From NCBI GenBank assembly GCA_013399695.1, contig VXAU01002076.1, positions 41,379 to 105,378 on the forward strand: a stretch of 64,000 nucleotides of DNA. The letters run 5' to 3'. The notes beneath the pieces were generated by a model that saw nothing but the letters and a program-made list of their open reading frames with translations, did no database searches and was not told where the DNA came from. Below are positions 27,400 through 37,836 of this stretch, one piece after another; the stretch's first letter is position 1, and the number at the start of each line of letters is the position of its first letter. A program made the position numbers and the translations under genes. The stretch is from Formicarius rufipectus. Lineage: Eukaryota; Chordata; Aves; Passeriformes; Formicariidae.

Positions 27400-27955
27400 T
27401 TGTCCTCTGCTCTGCACTGGTGTGGCATCACCTTAAATATTGGGTGCAATTTTGGTCATCATAATATAGACATTAAGCTGTTAGAGAGCCTCCAAATGAG
27501 GGCAACAAAGACATTGAAGGGCCTTGAGGGGAAGCCCTGAGGAACTGCTGGGGTCACTTGGTTTGTTCAGCATGGAGGAGACTGAGGGGAGACTTCATTG
27601 CAGTTACAACTTCCTTGTGAGTGGAAGAGGAGGGGCAGACACTGATCGTTTCTCTGTGGTGACCAATGAGAGGACCCGAGGGAATGGCCTGAACTTGTGT
27701 CAGAGCAGGTTTAGGTTGGGTATCAGGAAAAGGCTCTTCTTCACTCAGAGGGTCATTGGGCACTGGAACAGGCTCCCTAGGGAAGTGGTGATAGCACCAA
27801 ATATGACAGAGTTCAAGAAGCATTTGAATGACACTTTCAGGCACATGGTGTGATTCCGGGGGATGATCCTGTGCAAGGCTAAGGGCTGGAATGTGATGAT
27901 CCCTGTGGATCCCTTCCAACTCAGCATATTCTGTGAGTCCATGAATCTGTGATGT
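27400..27955 (+). mobile_element. CR1 LINE fragment (end of ORF2 and 3' UTR)
   Basis: A plus-strand CR1 copy truncated at the 5' end. A 109-residue open frame (27524-27853) carries the CR1 reverse transcriptase C-terminus, with NERTRGNGLNLCQSRFRLGI and HWNRLPREVVIAPNMTEFKK. Upstream nucleotides match the standard CR1 block (AAATGAGGGCAACAAAGACA). It ends with the usual 3' end GATCCCTTCCAACTCAGCAT and an octamer-like ATTCTGTGAGTCCATGAATC tail. Confidence 0.9.
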
Positions 27956-28065
27956 TCTGGTCCACTGAGTGAAAACACGTGCCTTAACCAATTCTGAGTA
28001 GCTTATGTGTACCACTGAGATCCCTCCTATCATTTTTTTTCCAAACTTTAGGAATTAATTTAAAA

Positions 28066-28096
28066 TGACACACACACATATACATACATATTTTTT
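28066..28096. repeat. CA/TACA simple repeat
   Basis: ACACACACACATATACATACATA followed by a T run. It abuts the 3' tail of the SINE, a place where such microsatellites commonly arise from the element's tail. Confidence 0.7.
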
Positions 28097-28097
28097 C

Positions 28098-28192
28098 GTT
28101 GGAAGGGATCCACAAGTTTGGTCATAAAAGTTCAATTTGGTCGACTTAAAGTCCAACTCTTACCATGCTCTAACCAACTGAGCTAATCTCAT
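28098..28192 (-). mobile_element. tRNA-Ile-derived SINE, TguSINE1-like
   Basis: On the minus strand the 5' head reads TTAGCTCAGTTGGTTAGAGC, a tRNA D-arm with polymerase III A box as in tRNA-Ile. The 3' tail reads ACTTGTGGATCCCTTCCAAC, a CR1-type end. A tRNA-Ile head fused to a CR1 tail is the build of the passerine TguSINE1 family. The middle is degenerate and shortened. It is a SINE, not a functional tRNA: anticodon and T arms are not intact. Confidence 0.7.
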
Positions 28193-28951
28193 ATACACAT
28201 TTTCCTCCCTTTTTAGAAAACAGTACTCACCTGGTTACATCACAACATCATGACACTGTTAAAATAGGAGGTGTTATTGGGCACGGCAATGTTGCTACAA
28301 AGAATATTTTTCACTTTTATTCTTGCTCAAAAAAGTATCTAAAATAATTGTTATCAGAATTAATTTCTAAGAGGCACCACTTAAGTACTCATAAAAGATG
28401 GTCAAAATAATTGATGTCCCAGACCAAGTCCTGTGAGATTGCACTATTAATCATACTTTGGAAGTGGGCTGATGAAAGTGATGGTGGTAAAGGGAGTCAA
28501 TGTTAGTTCCAGCACTGGAATTCAGGAGTGGCCTCAAAATAGTGTTAATACAACCTTTCTCCTGGCAAGGGAGAGGAGTGACTTTCACACACTTAAATGT
28601 GTTTTGATGTGACTAAAGCAGTATAATGAGAGACTCAGTCTACTCATAATCAGCAATGCTGAAGAGAAGCGTAGGAGGCACGGACAGAGGAGTTGCACAT
28701 TTTCTTTGCAATTCTGGACTCATCCTCAGATCTTCATTTAAAGTCAAGGCTCAGTTTATACATGCAGTCTCCTCTCCGTCTTTGCCTCACCAGCACCTCA
28801 AGAAGTCATGGCAATTCAGGATGAAAACTTAGACATCCTTGTGCTGTTGTTTGTGCTTTAGTGTTGAGATCAACACACTTAGTTATGCTCAGCCACAGAA
28901 GTGGACCAGGTTTGCTCTCTGTGGAAGACCCCCGAAGGTTCTGAGGCACTC
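28193..28951. other. Intergenic sequence between SINE and CCCTT array
   Basis: No coding, RNA or repeat signal was recognised in this stretch. Confidence 0.5.
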
Positions 28952-29142
28952 CCTCCCTTCCTCCTTTCCTCTCTCCTTTCCTTCCCTTCCCTNNNNNNNN
29001 NNNNNNNNNNNNNNNNNNNNNNNNNNNNNNNNNNNNNNNNNNNNNNNNNNNNNNNNNNNNNNNNNNNNNNNNNNNNNNNNNNNNNNNNNNNNNNNNNNNN
29101 NNNNNNNNNNNCCTTCCCTTCCCTTCCCTTCCCTTCCTTTTC
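28952..29142. repeat. (CCCTT)n / (AAGGG)n microsatellite interrupted by an assembly gap
   Basis: Pure pyrimidine CCCTT pentamers appear on both sides of an N run: degenerate C/T sequence from about 28952, regular units to 28992, then units from 29112 to 29138. The minus strand is AAGGG. The array length is unknown because the gap lies inside it. Confidence 0.9.
28993..29111. other. Run of 119 undetermined bases (N)
   Basis: All bases are N. The run sits inside the CCCTT microsatellite, so it is an unresolved or masked part of that array. Translations across it are meaningless. Confidence 0.99.
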
Positions 29143-29935
29143 ATTGATATATTCAACTGATATATACATATACATACATATTTGCAAACACCAATCATTA
29201 AGTGTGGTTTCACTCTAATTTGCCTCAAGGCATCTATTAACAAGAACTTGCTTCTGGGGTGGGTCATAACAAGGGGCTGGGGCAGGGGATGACCTGTTTG
29301 TGTGTTTATCACACTTAAGCTGGAAAAGGATCACTTGGACACCAGAAACATGTCCCCTGCACCAGATTGCATGGCAGGTGATTTTGTTAGCATCCTCAAG
29401 AAAATCATCCTGGAATTTGAGGAGAACTTTTAATTTCTACAGCAAAGATCAATCTCAGAGCCTGGGTAGCCATCCTATACCTGTTGGTCTTGGGTAGACT
29501 AGTTCCTTACAAGTGGAAGAATGTGACCCTTAGCGATTTCTCAAAAGGTAATGTCAGAGTCCTGAACTTCTTCCATGCTGACTTGTTAGAAAAGCTTGTA
29601 GGGGGTTTGCAGTTTAGCACAGGGTTACATGGCATGGTTCCTTTCTCTGTGTGTGGAGCTTACCTTTCTGTTAGTTGTTTTACAGTGCTTGTCACTTCTT
29701 CCAAAGGCAATGCTGGGGTACCAGGCACAGCACTTTTTCATCTCCTGACCCCACATCTCAGGAGGATACTTTTAAACACAAAATGTGTGTAGAAAGCAGC
29801 AGGCTACTAATTTAGTGTTTAGTTAGTTAGAGAAAATAGTTGAGACCAAGATCTGCATATATCATGCAGGCAGGCCCAGATAGGTCAACAATTGAAAGGG
29901 GGTTATTAAAAGAGGAAGAATGAATGAAACAATAC
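29143..29935. other. Intergenic sequence between CCCTT array and solo LTR
   Basis: It begins with a short TATACATA-rich stretch (29148-29180). Nothing else was recognised. Confidence 0.5.
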
Positions 29936-29940
29936 CAGAA

Positions 29941-30534
29941 TGTGAGAAACAGAATCTCAGAACCAAAATGGGATTTAGAATAAGAGTTTATTATATGGTG
30001 ACAGCAAACAGCATGCTGGATGCGGTGGGAGTCCTTGCTCCCCAAAAACCACATACTAATCACAGCGCAGATTAGGGGTTTATCCAGTTACTTCATACAT
30101 ATTAATTTTATCATATACATATACATTTTGCAATGTGATGCTAAACAGTCTTCAACACGTTTCTTTATTGTGTCAGTTCCATCTGTTACAATTCACATAT
30201 TCCCTGATAAGGGCTCAGGGAATTGAAACAGTTCGGCCATAACTCAAGTATTTCCTTGATAGGGAAACAGAGAAACTAATGAGTTCTACCATAATTCATA
30301 TTACCTTGATAAGAAAGAGAAACTAACCAGTTCTATCATAACTCACATTGTCTTGATAAAGAGGAGAAACTAAACAGTTCCACCATAAGTCACATTATTT
30401 TGATAAAGAAGAGAAACTAAACAGTTTTACCGTAACTCACAGCACCTCTGTATTAACAACAACTTGCTCCCTTTATAGGGCTGCAATTACCTATTTGGCT
30501 TTCACTGGCCTGAATCATAATTACATTTATCACA
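29941..30534 (-). mobile_element. Solo LTR of an endogenous retrovirus (ERVL-like), with target duplication
   Basis: The 594-bp element begins TGTGAG and ends ATCACA, so the termini form a TGTGA/TCACA inverted repeat with TG...CA ends. It is flanked by a perfect 5-bp duplication CAGAA (29936-29940 and 30535-30539). A 5-bp duplication fits ERVL-type or similar integrases. On the minus strand AATAAA occurs about 50 bp from the end (29987-29992) after a TATA-like GGATAAACCCC, which sets the orientation. No gag, pol or env sequence is adjacent, so it is a solo LTR left by recombination. The family name cannot be given without a library search. Confidence 0.75.
30193..30436. repeat. Minisatellite of about five 47-52 bp units inside the solo LTR
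   Basis: Units start at about 30193, 30245, 30297, 30344 and 30391. Each has the form TCACATT-CTTGATAA-GAGAAACTAA-CAGTTC-ACCATAAC with small changes. The last three are most alike and the first two are longer and more diverged. The array occupies the U3 part of the LTR. Confidence 0.85.
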
Positions 30535-30539
30535 CAGAA

Positions 30540-30596
30540 TAATAAAACAAACAAACAAAACCCCAACAAACCAATCAAAAAAACCCCAAACCCCTG
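30540..30596. repeat. A-rich low-complexity tract next to the solo LTR
   Basis: ATAAAACAAACAAACAAAAC followed by CCCCAAC and AAAAAAACCCC blocks. It directly follows the right-hand copy of the LTR target duplication. Confidence 0.75.
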
Positions 30597-33500
30597 TAAC
30601 TAACTGGTCTGGCAGGGAGTCTGGTTGTCTCTGCATGCTTGCAGCAATGTTGGGTTTATCCTGTCTGCAGAGGTCTCCCCTCTCCACAGAGAAGTTGTCA
30701 GGAAGGCTATGGTAGAGGAGTGAGAGAGAACAGCCAGTATCCCACTGGAATGCAGCTGTGCTCTTTATCCAATCAACAGGGCACAGCAAGAAAGCACTGG
30801 AGGATTTTGTCCACACAGCTTAAAGGAGGCATTTACAGCCGTATCTGTAGCATGTTTCAGAAACACACACATACTTACCCATTTTCATATGACTAGGTAT
30901 GTCTTCTTTATCTCCAATTCTTGTCTGTATTCTGACCAAATATGAGTTACTGCGTGAGGGCCAGAATGGGCAGTTAGCTTGTGACACAACAGAGGTGGCA
31001 ACAAACATAATAATTTAAAAACTCACCCAGACTTTCTAAGAACTAAAGCCTGTTTTTGCAGAACTAATCCAGAGAACTTTTGGCTTAACTGTCCCTTTTT
31101 AAGTCATCTGGATGGCTTATGATTTCATAAGGATATGTCTCTTACAAACCAAAACCACCCTTTTAAACTTCTTCCTTATTTTCAGATTCCAACTTGATAG
31201 CAGCTGTTGTCCTGTTGATAACAGCAGCCTTTGGAGCAGTGTGCTGGGAACTTGGTAACTGTAAATGGTGTCAAGTTGCAGTACATGTTCCAGTGTTGGG
31301 TGCATCTGCTCCACCTGAAATGGACGAAAAATGCACAGACTCTTTTGCTCTCATAATGCTACCAGTTCTTGTTTAATTCACTCTCTGGCAAGTTCTCTTT
31401 CAGCATTACAGATTTCTAACTTTCTATCATACCCACAAATGTATAATATTTTTCCTCAATTGTTTCAGTCTGGTTTTCCTAAACCAAATCTCATTTGTGT
31501 TTCTACTTGCTCTCTTTGAACAGCTGTTCTGCTCATGCTTCTCCCAAATCAGCTCCTACTGCAGAAGGCATTAACACACTTCTTGCTCCTCCTGCTAGGC
31601 TAGTGGTGCAGATTAAGCCACCACAATAAAGGGCCTATGCGCAGATATAACTGGTTAGCCTGGAAAATTCTCATGAAAATGAAAATGAATTTGCAAGAAT
31701 AGGTGCATGGCAGGGTTGGGGGGCAAGCCATTTCCAGGGCCAGCCCCTGCCTGCTCACACCTCCTCAGTACCAGTTGTAATTGTCTGATTCCAAGTGTCA
31801 CATCCTTGGGACTGCAGAAAAGTTGCTCTACTAGCCCCAGAAAATGCCCAAGAGCAATGCAGGGTCCTAGCAGGATGACTGCCAGACACAGCAGGTGGTT
31901 TTTCATGCCTGAAAGAAAGGTCTGATACCCTGACCAGGAAGTAGAGAAGGATCTTTATTAATCTGCCTCTTCTGTCATAGCATGCAAATGAAACTGCAGA
32001 TCTCAGTGAAGTAAATGTGGCTCATTGAGGAAGAACAGTATTACTGGGGAGCCTGAGCCACCCTTTTGGTTCTGCAGCTATGCAAAGCTCTGGATGGAGA
32101 ACACATCAAGGGCTATTTCTGCAACAGTGGCTAAAACAATTAAATGAAAGGCTGACACAAAGAAAAATGCCAGCATATCTCCTAGAAATATCTCTTTGCT
32201 ACTTACATTCAGATCACCACTTACAGATTCCAAAGCACATGCACTGCTTTAAAAAAATGTTACCTTTATATTATCTAAGTGATAATCCTGCAAATGACTG
32301 TAGTCGTGTTTGGCATACATGGACAGTGAGGTCTGTTATTCATGGCTGAAAGTATTTAATCATGCTCTGCTTAAGAGTATAATGTACCTTAATTACAGGT
32401 ACCTACATAAAGGTCTTTGAAGGTCAGTTGTGTATGGCAAGAAATACTTAAAAAGGCATTTTATTTTTGCTGGTATTGGCTGTGTTGGCTAATCAAACAG
32501 AAAATGCAGTTATGATTCTCAAGGGGAATGGCTACCACTCACCAAGGGGCACAGGGTGAAGGAACATGGCACAGGTGGATAATATGATATATATAGAAAA
32601 AAGGTCAGTCAAGCTTATCTGCTAAGCCCCCACTTTAAGGCCCCAGGTGAAGCACTCACAGCAGGTACCAGCTACATAAAGGCACCTGTTTTCCCTTCTG
32701 ATTTTCTAGTTCCTGAGATCTCTTTGGGGGTCATACTGGGTGTGTTCATTTGTGGAAACATACTTTTTCTTTTAACAGGAAAAGCTGAAAACGGTTATTT
32801 TTAAGGAAGTAGTACATTTACAATAAAGATTTTGCAAGTCATTAATCCCCTGTGCTGAAGAACCAGCTGGTACATTGACCATGGTTTGTTGTATTGGATT
32901 TATGCAGTAAGGTTTTGGTAGGGGGATGCTACAGGGGTGTCTTCTGTGAGAAGCTGCCAGAAGCTTTCACCACCAGAGCCCATGCCAGCTGGTCCCAAGA
33001 TGGACTCATTGCTGGCCAAGGTGAGCCCATTAGGCATGGTGGTAGCACCTTTGGGATGAGAAGGGGGAACAGCTGCTGTGCAACAACAGTCAGAACAGAG
33101 GATTGAGAACATCTGAGAGGAAATGCTCTGCAGGTACCATAAGTCAGTGAGGAAGGAGCAGGACAAGATGCTCCAGGCACTGAACACCTGAAAGCACTTC
33201 CTTTCAGTGAGGAAATACTTGTAGTTAAGCCTTTGGTCTATGTACCTGGGTCCAGGCAGAAGAGTGTAAAGGGATGTTTACAGACCTGCACAGAGAGAAC
33301 TGCTCACAGCTGCAGTGAGAGTGCGAATGCTGTTTCGGCCAGCTTTGCTGCTGCCTTGCAAAGATAGGAGGATGCCTGTAGCCTTTGGGCCACTTCCTTC
33401 CCAGCAAATAGAGCCAGTCCTGTGTGTCAGGGATTGCCGACAAGGCTTGCATTTATTCACAACAGGACTTGTAACACCCAGACTTCTCAGGCAAAATTGT

Positions 33501-34645
33501 GAGACGCCAGGAGAAACAAAGAGGCTATTTCTAGAATAATTTGAGTTCTTCCAGCTGTATCAAGATAAAACCTCTGAAAGTACATCTTGCAAAAATACTT
33601 TCTTCATTTGTTTTGATGAATATGGTGTTGGCTAATTTCCATAATTTAAAACTCAGTAACTCTCACCTTTTATCTCTTAGAGTGATTGTAAGTGGCAGAT
33701 TCACTTAATGTATGACAGTGTAACTGAAAAAAGACAAGAGACATATTTTACAGTCTTGAAAAAGTGCCAGAGCTTTTATATATTCACTGACAGAGTTCTG
33801 AGCTGATGGCAACATCATGTATATATATTGAAAATCAATCATTGTCTGATCTGACCTGAAAAACAAATGCTCGTGAGTGTATAGGGGAAACTCGGTTCAG
33901 AGCTGGTATGCATGTAAACCCCCTAATCCCAGCACCTGTGATAAATGCTACCCAGCATTAACAGGTTGAATTAAACTTGTCTTGCAGAGGACATCAGTGG
34001 ATACAAACACTTTTGGGAACCTCTTAACTATTTCCTGGGGAAGTGTCCAACTTCCATAGTATAAACTGCTTTAGGTGTCAAACCTCTCGGACATGGGAGA
34101 GCCCTTCAAGAGAACAAAATTCTATGGAATTATTTTTCTTTCTTTTTTTTTTTTTTTTTTAAATTGCTCAGTTTATCAAGTCTCCCCTAATAACATTCAC
34201 TGACTTTGGTAGAATGGTCAAGTTAATTTTGTGCTTTTCACCTATATCCACTAACACATCCAAAATTTTGGTTTCATTTGCCAATCTTCCTGACATGGCA
34301 CACCACAATGACTTACTTCAATATACAGCTAAAACTGGGAGCACTTGGCTTCACACAGCATTTTAGCCCAAGGCTATGAGCTTTTTCGAGGAAACTGAAC
34401 ACTGCTCAGAAATGCAGAGTCCACAGTTTCATCTAACATTTTCTAAAACTCTAGGCAGTCAGTTTCTTTTGCTTACTAGGAAAATGGCTCCAAGTTTCAT
34501 GCTCAAACACTTTTATGTTAGAATGGTCAGATTCCTTCCACATTTCTGTCAATCAAGGACATTAGAAAACAATGCAATCACAATGTTAAGCTCTATGTGT
34601 TGATTTCTGATATACCAATTCTCTACAGGAGGTGAGGGGAAGGGA

Positions 34646-34663
34646 AAAAAAAAAAAAAAAAAA
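34646..34663. repeat. Poly(A) run
   Basis: About 18 consecutive A after a GGGGAAGGG block. A T run of similar length lies at about 34142-34160. Both are intergenic simple sequence. Confidence 0.8.
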
Positions 34664-35206
34664 GAGAGGAAATGTTTATTTCTACATTGCTCTTCTCATG
34701 CTTTTCTCCCCAGGTATTAAAGTACATTTGGTGACTTTCCCTGTGTCATTAGTCACTTAAAACACCAGACCAGTTGTTTTAAACCCTTCTATGATAGCTG
34801 CACATCCAGGACTCCCATCGTGCCCAGGACTGTCATTGATTTGTGGAAGGAGAGACAGAAACCTGTTCCAGCCTGGAAAATAATAGTCATAGTCCTCTGC
34901 CCTGAAAAGCTATATTCATGGGCATTTCTTTATTTTTTTATCTCCACTATGCACAAATAGCTTAGGCTACAGGACATATAAATAGTGTGTGCAAAGGAAG
35001 CACAGTAGCAAGGTAGTGGTGCAGCAAGAGAGATCATAGTTAAAGAAACTATTTTGGGGGCAAAGATCTATTTGACATGTTACTAATTAACCTATTTCAT
35101 ACAGCAAATACAGTGGCACTACTGAAGAGGACATTATCAGACAGCTCAGCGTATTCTTTATCAAAGTCAGACTTTGGAACATTATCTACATGCATTAAAA
35201 TTGCCA

Positions 35207-35300
35207 TCAAAGAATCACAATGTATCTCAAATTGGAAGGGACACATAAGGACTCCCTGCTCAAAGGACTACTTAAAACTTACTGTTATGTGATATAAGCC
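35207..35300 (-). mobile_element. Short CR1 LINE 3' end fragment
   Basis: The plus strand reads AAGAATCACAATGTATCTCA then AATTGGAAGGGACACATAAGG and ACTCCCTGCTCAAAGGACTA, the reverse complement of a CR1 3' UTR end. It is short and its boundaries are uncertain. Confidence 0.6.
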
Positions 35301-36854
35301 AGAGTTAAATGCACAATTACCAACTCCCTTAAGAAAGCACAATTAGACTGGTTTTGGTCAACTCAGTGGTAAATAAGAATTACATTCTTGGTAAAACTGA
35401 AATTAGAAAACTCTTCCTGATCTGTCCTGGCAGTGTGACTCTCCACTAGACAAGAGTTTAATCCATGACATACAGGCAAGCATGTATAAATAAGTGATCT
35501 GGATTTTCTATAAGATTAGATTAAGCTCTGGAGAAAGATTAAAGCACTCATCCATTGTCTCAACTTCATCAGCTTGTTTTTTTTATGTCTAGCACTGCGT
35601 GTATTTTAAAATCATGAAGACAAGAACAGATTATCTTGACTTTGCATTCCAGACAATTGTTTGAACTGGAGCAAGAGATGGCAGATCTGAAAATGACCCA
35701 AAAGCCACTCTTGCCATCCCCAACATGGGGAGATCCAACTTGTTTGGATCTGTTGAACAAGTCCCCTGCTACCTGGGACAGCCTGCATCCACTGTCTCTG
35801 ACAGTGTGTGTATGGCTATTTTTCTATTTTATGGGTTTTTTCTTAGCTGGTGTTGCTCTTTGCTGTCAACGTGATGTCAGAGGGAAGACCTTATATTCAC
35901 AGTAATTTGGCTTGTTGGGTGACCTACCTCTTTAACTAGTGTGTAGGATCTAGGCGAGAGAGCATCCACATGTTATTAGATGCTGACTGAAGGGTGAGAA
36001 GAATTGGCCAGAGGGATGCAACAGTAAAAACTGACTGACCTCACAGGGTTGGTTGGCTTGTTTAGAACCACTGTTTTAAGGTATATCCCCCCTCAAGAGA
36101 GATATTTCATGTGCCCTTTGTCCAGGGAACGCTCCCAGGCACTGGGATACCAGTTATCACACAGTACCTGAAGCACTGAACCAAACCAGATCTGAGAGAT
36201 CTTACAGAAACGTCTTGGCAGTCCAAGTCACCAAGTCAATGTAGGCCAAAGTGAGAATGGCTTCATATGTCACTATTTCAAAGGGAAAAGCTGTTTGATA
36301 GGGTATTACAGGGAGAATGAGGGAGGACACAAAGTAACAGAACCGTTTAGATCCCCTGAAGGAAGGCAATGAGGTGTATTTCTCTGTCACATCAGGTAGG
36401 TTTGAACTGACAAGGATGTAGAAACACTTGCTCCAATGCCACTTAAAAAGCATCCCTTTCACCAAGCTGTCAGGATTGTTTGCAAGATAAAGCTCTAAGG
36501 CTTTTATTTCAGTTGGTGACTTCTTTTTAGTTCTAGTAAACTGCTTCAACATGGTCCCTCAACACCCTCCCATGGTGCATCACATGGCAGAGAGAGAGGC
36601 CACTTCTCAGCCACACAGCAAAGGGTCCAGCCTTTGCAACATGCGAAGGTAGATGATCTTGGGCAAAGCTTTCTTCCAGTCAGCAAGAAAAAGCTCATGT
36701 GGGCACCAGTGCTGCTCACATCAGCAGCCCCCAAGGGTTAAGCAATCCAGTCCTCCCTGCCTTGAACCGTCAACCTAGCTTGTCTTCCTGCTGCAGCTCT
36801 AGTGTGCAGCATGTCTGGTTGATGACAAATCACAAGTAAAACAGGAGAGGAGTA

Positions 36855-37773
36855 AAACAGCATAGCGAAATTTTATTCTGAAAATATGGCAAGACTCTAA
36901 GGCACTTCAAACATTTCAATACACATGACTAAAGTGAATGTGACAGGTAATAGCATTCCATAAATATGCACTGAGAACTACGCTCAATTCCACTCACGGG
37001 GAATATACAACTGGTACCTCTAATTTTTTCTCCAATAAACATAAATGGAGCTTATAGACTGACACAGTTAATAAAAATATGGTAACAGGACAGGTAATTC
37101 TTCATGAAGATTTTAATTATTGCGGAATATAAAATGTTGAAAATACTGTGTGAATTAATTTTATAGATACTAGTATCTTTTATATAAAAAGTTATACATT
37201 ATCCCCAATTAGCAACAACTTATTTAGTGAACTTCAGACCTGACAAAAGGCTCTATCCCCAATACCTACCCACTCACCCACCAGCTCAAGATCCATGGAG
37301 CTGACTATGTAAGCAACTGCAACTTCTGAATGTCAAAGTAATTAAAAACATGAAAATCATGTTGGAATGAAATTTATGGAAATCTTACTGTGATAAAGTC
37401 TAGGCACAGTAAATATGTTTAAGAATGACTAAAAAGAAGCCATTGGGACACTCCTGCATGGATAGCTTCAGAAGTCTTAGGCCGAATAGAAGAGAACAAC
37501 CTACAGCAAAGAAAAACAAGATTTATGCCAGTGTACAGAAAGATGAGTATGTGAGCGAAAGAACAGTTCTGGCTATGGTTCTCTGCTGAGCAGTAATTAT
37601 CTATATGCTCGCTTCAAGTTTACAGTTCTCTGTCTTTAGCACTAGATCTCTGCTTTCACTTTGCTGGTGAGTTCAGGCACAAGACAATTACATTCAGTAT
37701 CTGTCTCAGTAAAACAGTAACATTTAGCAGCTTAAAGATGGCATAGAGATTTTTTACTGATATTCATGCACTA
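36855..37773 (-). other. KANK1: Probable KANK1 3' UTR
   Basis: AT-rich sequence without coding potential follows the KANK1 stop. The first canonical AATAAA on the minus strand lies about 0.9 kb downstream, at 36872-36877, so the UTR should end near 36850-36860. The true end could differ, because alternative polyadenylation is common and no transcript data are available. Confidence 0.55.
36872..36877 (-). terminator. Candidate KANK1 polyadenylation signal AATAAA
   Basis: The minus strand reads AATAAAATTTCGC here. It is followed by a T/G-rich stretch (TTTTACTTGTGATTTGTC) about 40 bases further, which suits a cleavage-factor downstream element. It is the first canonical hexamer found below the KANK1 stop. 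An ATTAAA-type variant near 37115 is a weaker alternative. Confidence 0.5.
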
Positions 37774-37836
37774 TTACTCAAATGTGGCTCTGTGCGTGGG
37801 ACCAGGAGATGTCCTTCTGTTAAGCCTAGGAGTGCC
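37774..37836 (-). CDS. KANK1: KANK1 terminal coding exon with stop codon
   Basis: 63 nt after acceptor TCTTTTCTAG|GGCACT. It encodes the 20-residue tail GTPRLNRRTSPGPTHRATFE and TAA at 37774-37776. The human tail has the same length and form, with only a few substitutions. The next codon after the stop is also TAG, giving a double stop. Phase 0 joins exactly to the exon ending at 38434. Confidence 0.94.
   Translation of the reverse strand, partial: GTPRLNRRTSPGPTHRATFE

Larger units (their letters stand above)
30597..36854. other. Intergenic sequence between the solo LTR and the KANK1 3' end
   Basis: About 6.3 kb. It holds a short CR1 fragment at 35.2 kb, homopolymer runs at 34.15 and 34.65 kb, and one small minus-strand open frame with a hydrophobic start (31655-31906). 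No other gene was recognised. Confidence 0.6.

Noticed and set aside
27554..28033. 159-residue minus-strand ORF
   Set aside because: It is the antisense of the CR1 element at 27400-27955.
28167..28186. tRNA gene suggested by an A-box/D-arm match
   Set aside because: No intact anticodon arm, B box or acceptor pairing follows; a CR1-type tail follows instead, so it is a SINE head.
28806..29312. ORFs of 102-168 residues crossing the N run
   Set aside because: They exist only because N codons are read through and the CCCTT repeat lacks stops.
20500..36800. Male-hypermethylated (MHM) type tandem repeat, as known near chicken DMRT1
   Set aside because: No kilobase-scale tandem repetition was seen in this interval; only the small LTR minisatellite and simple repeats are present.
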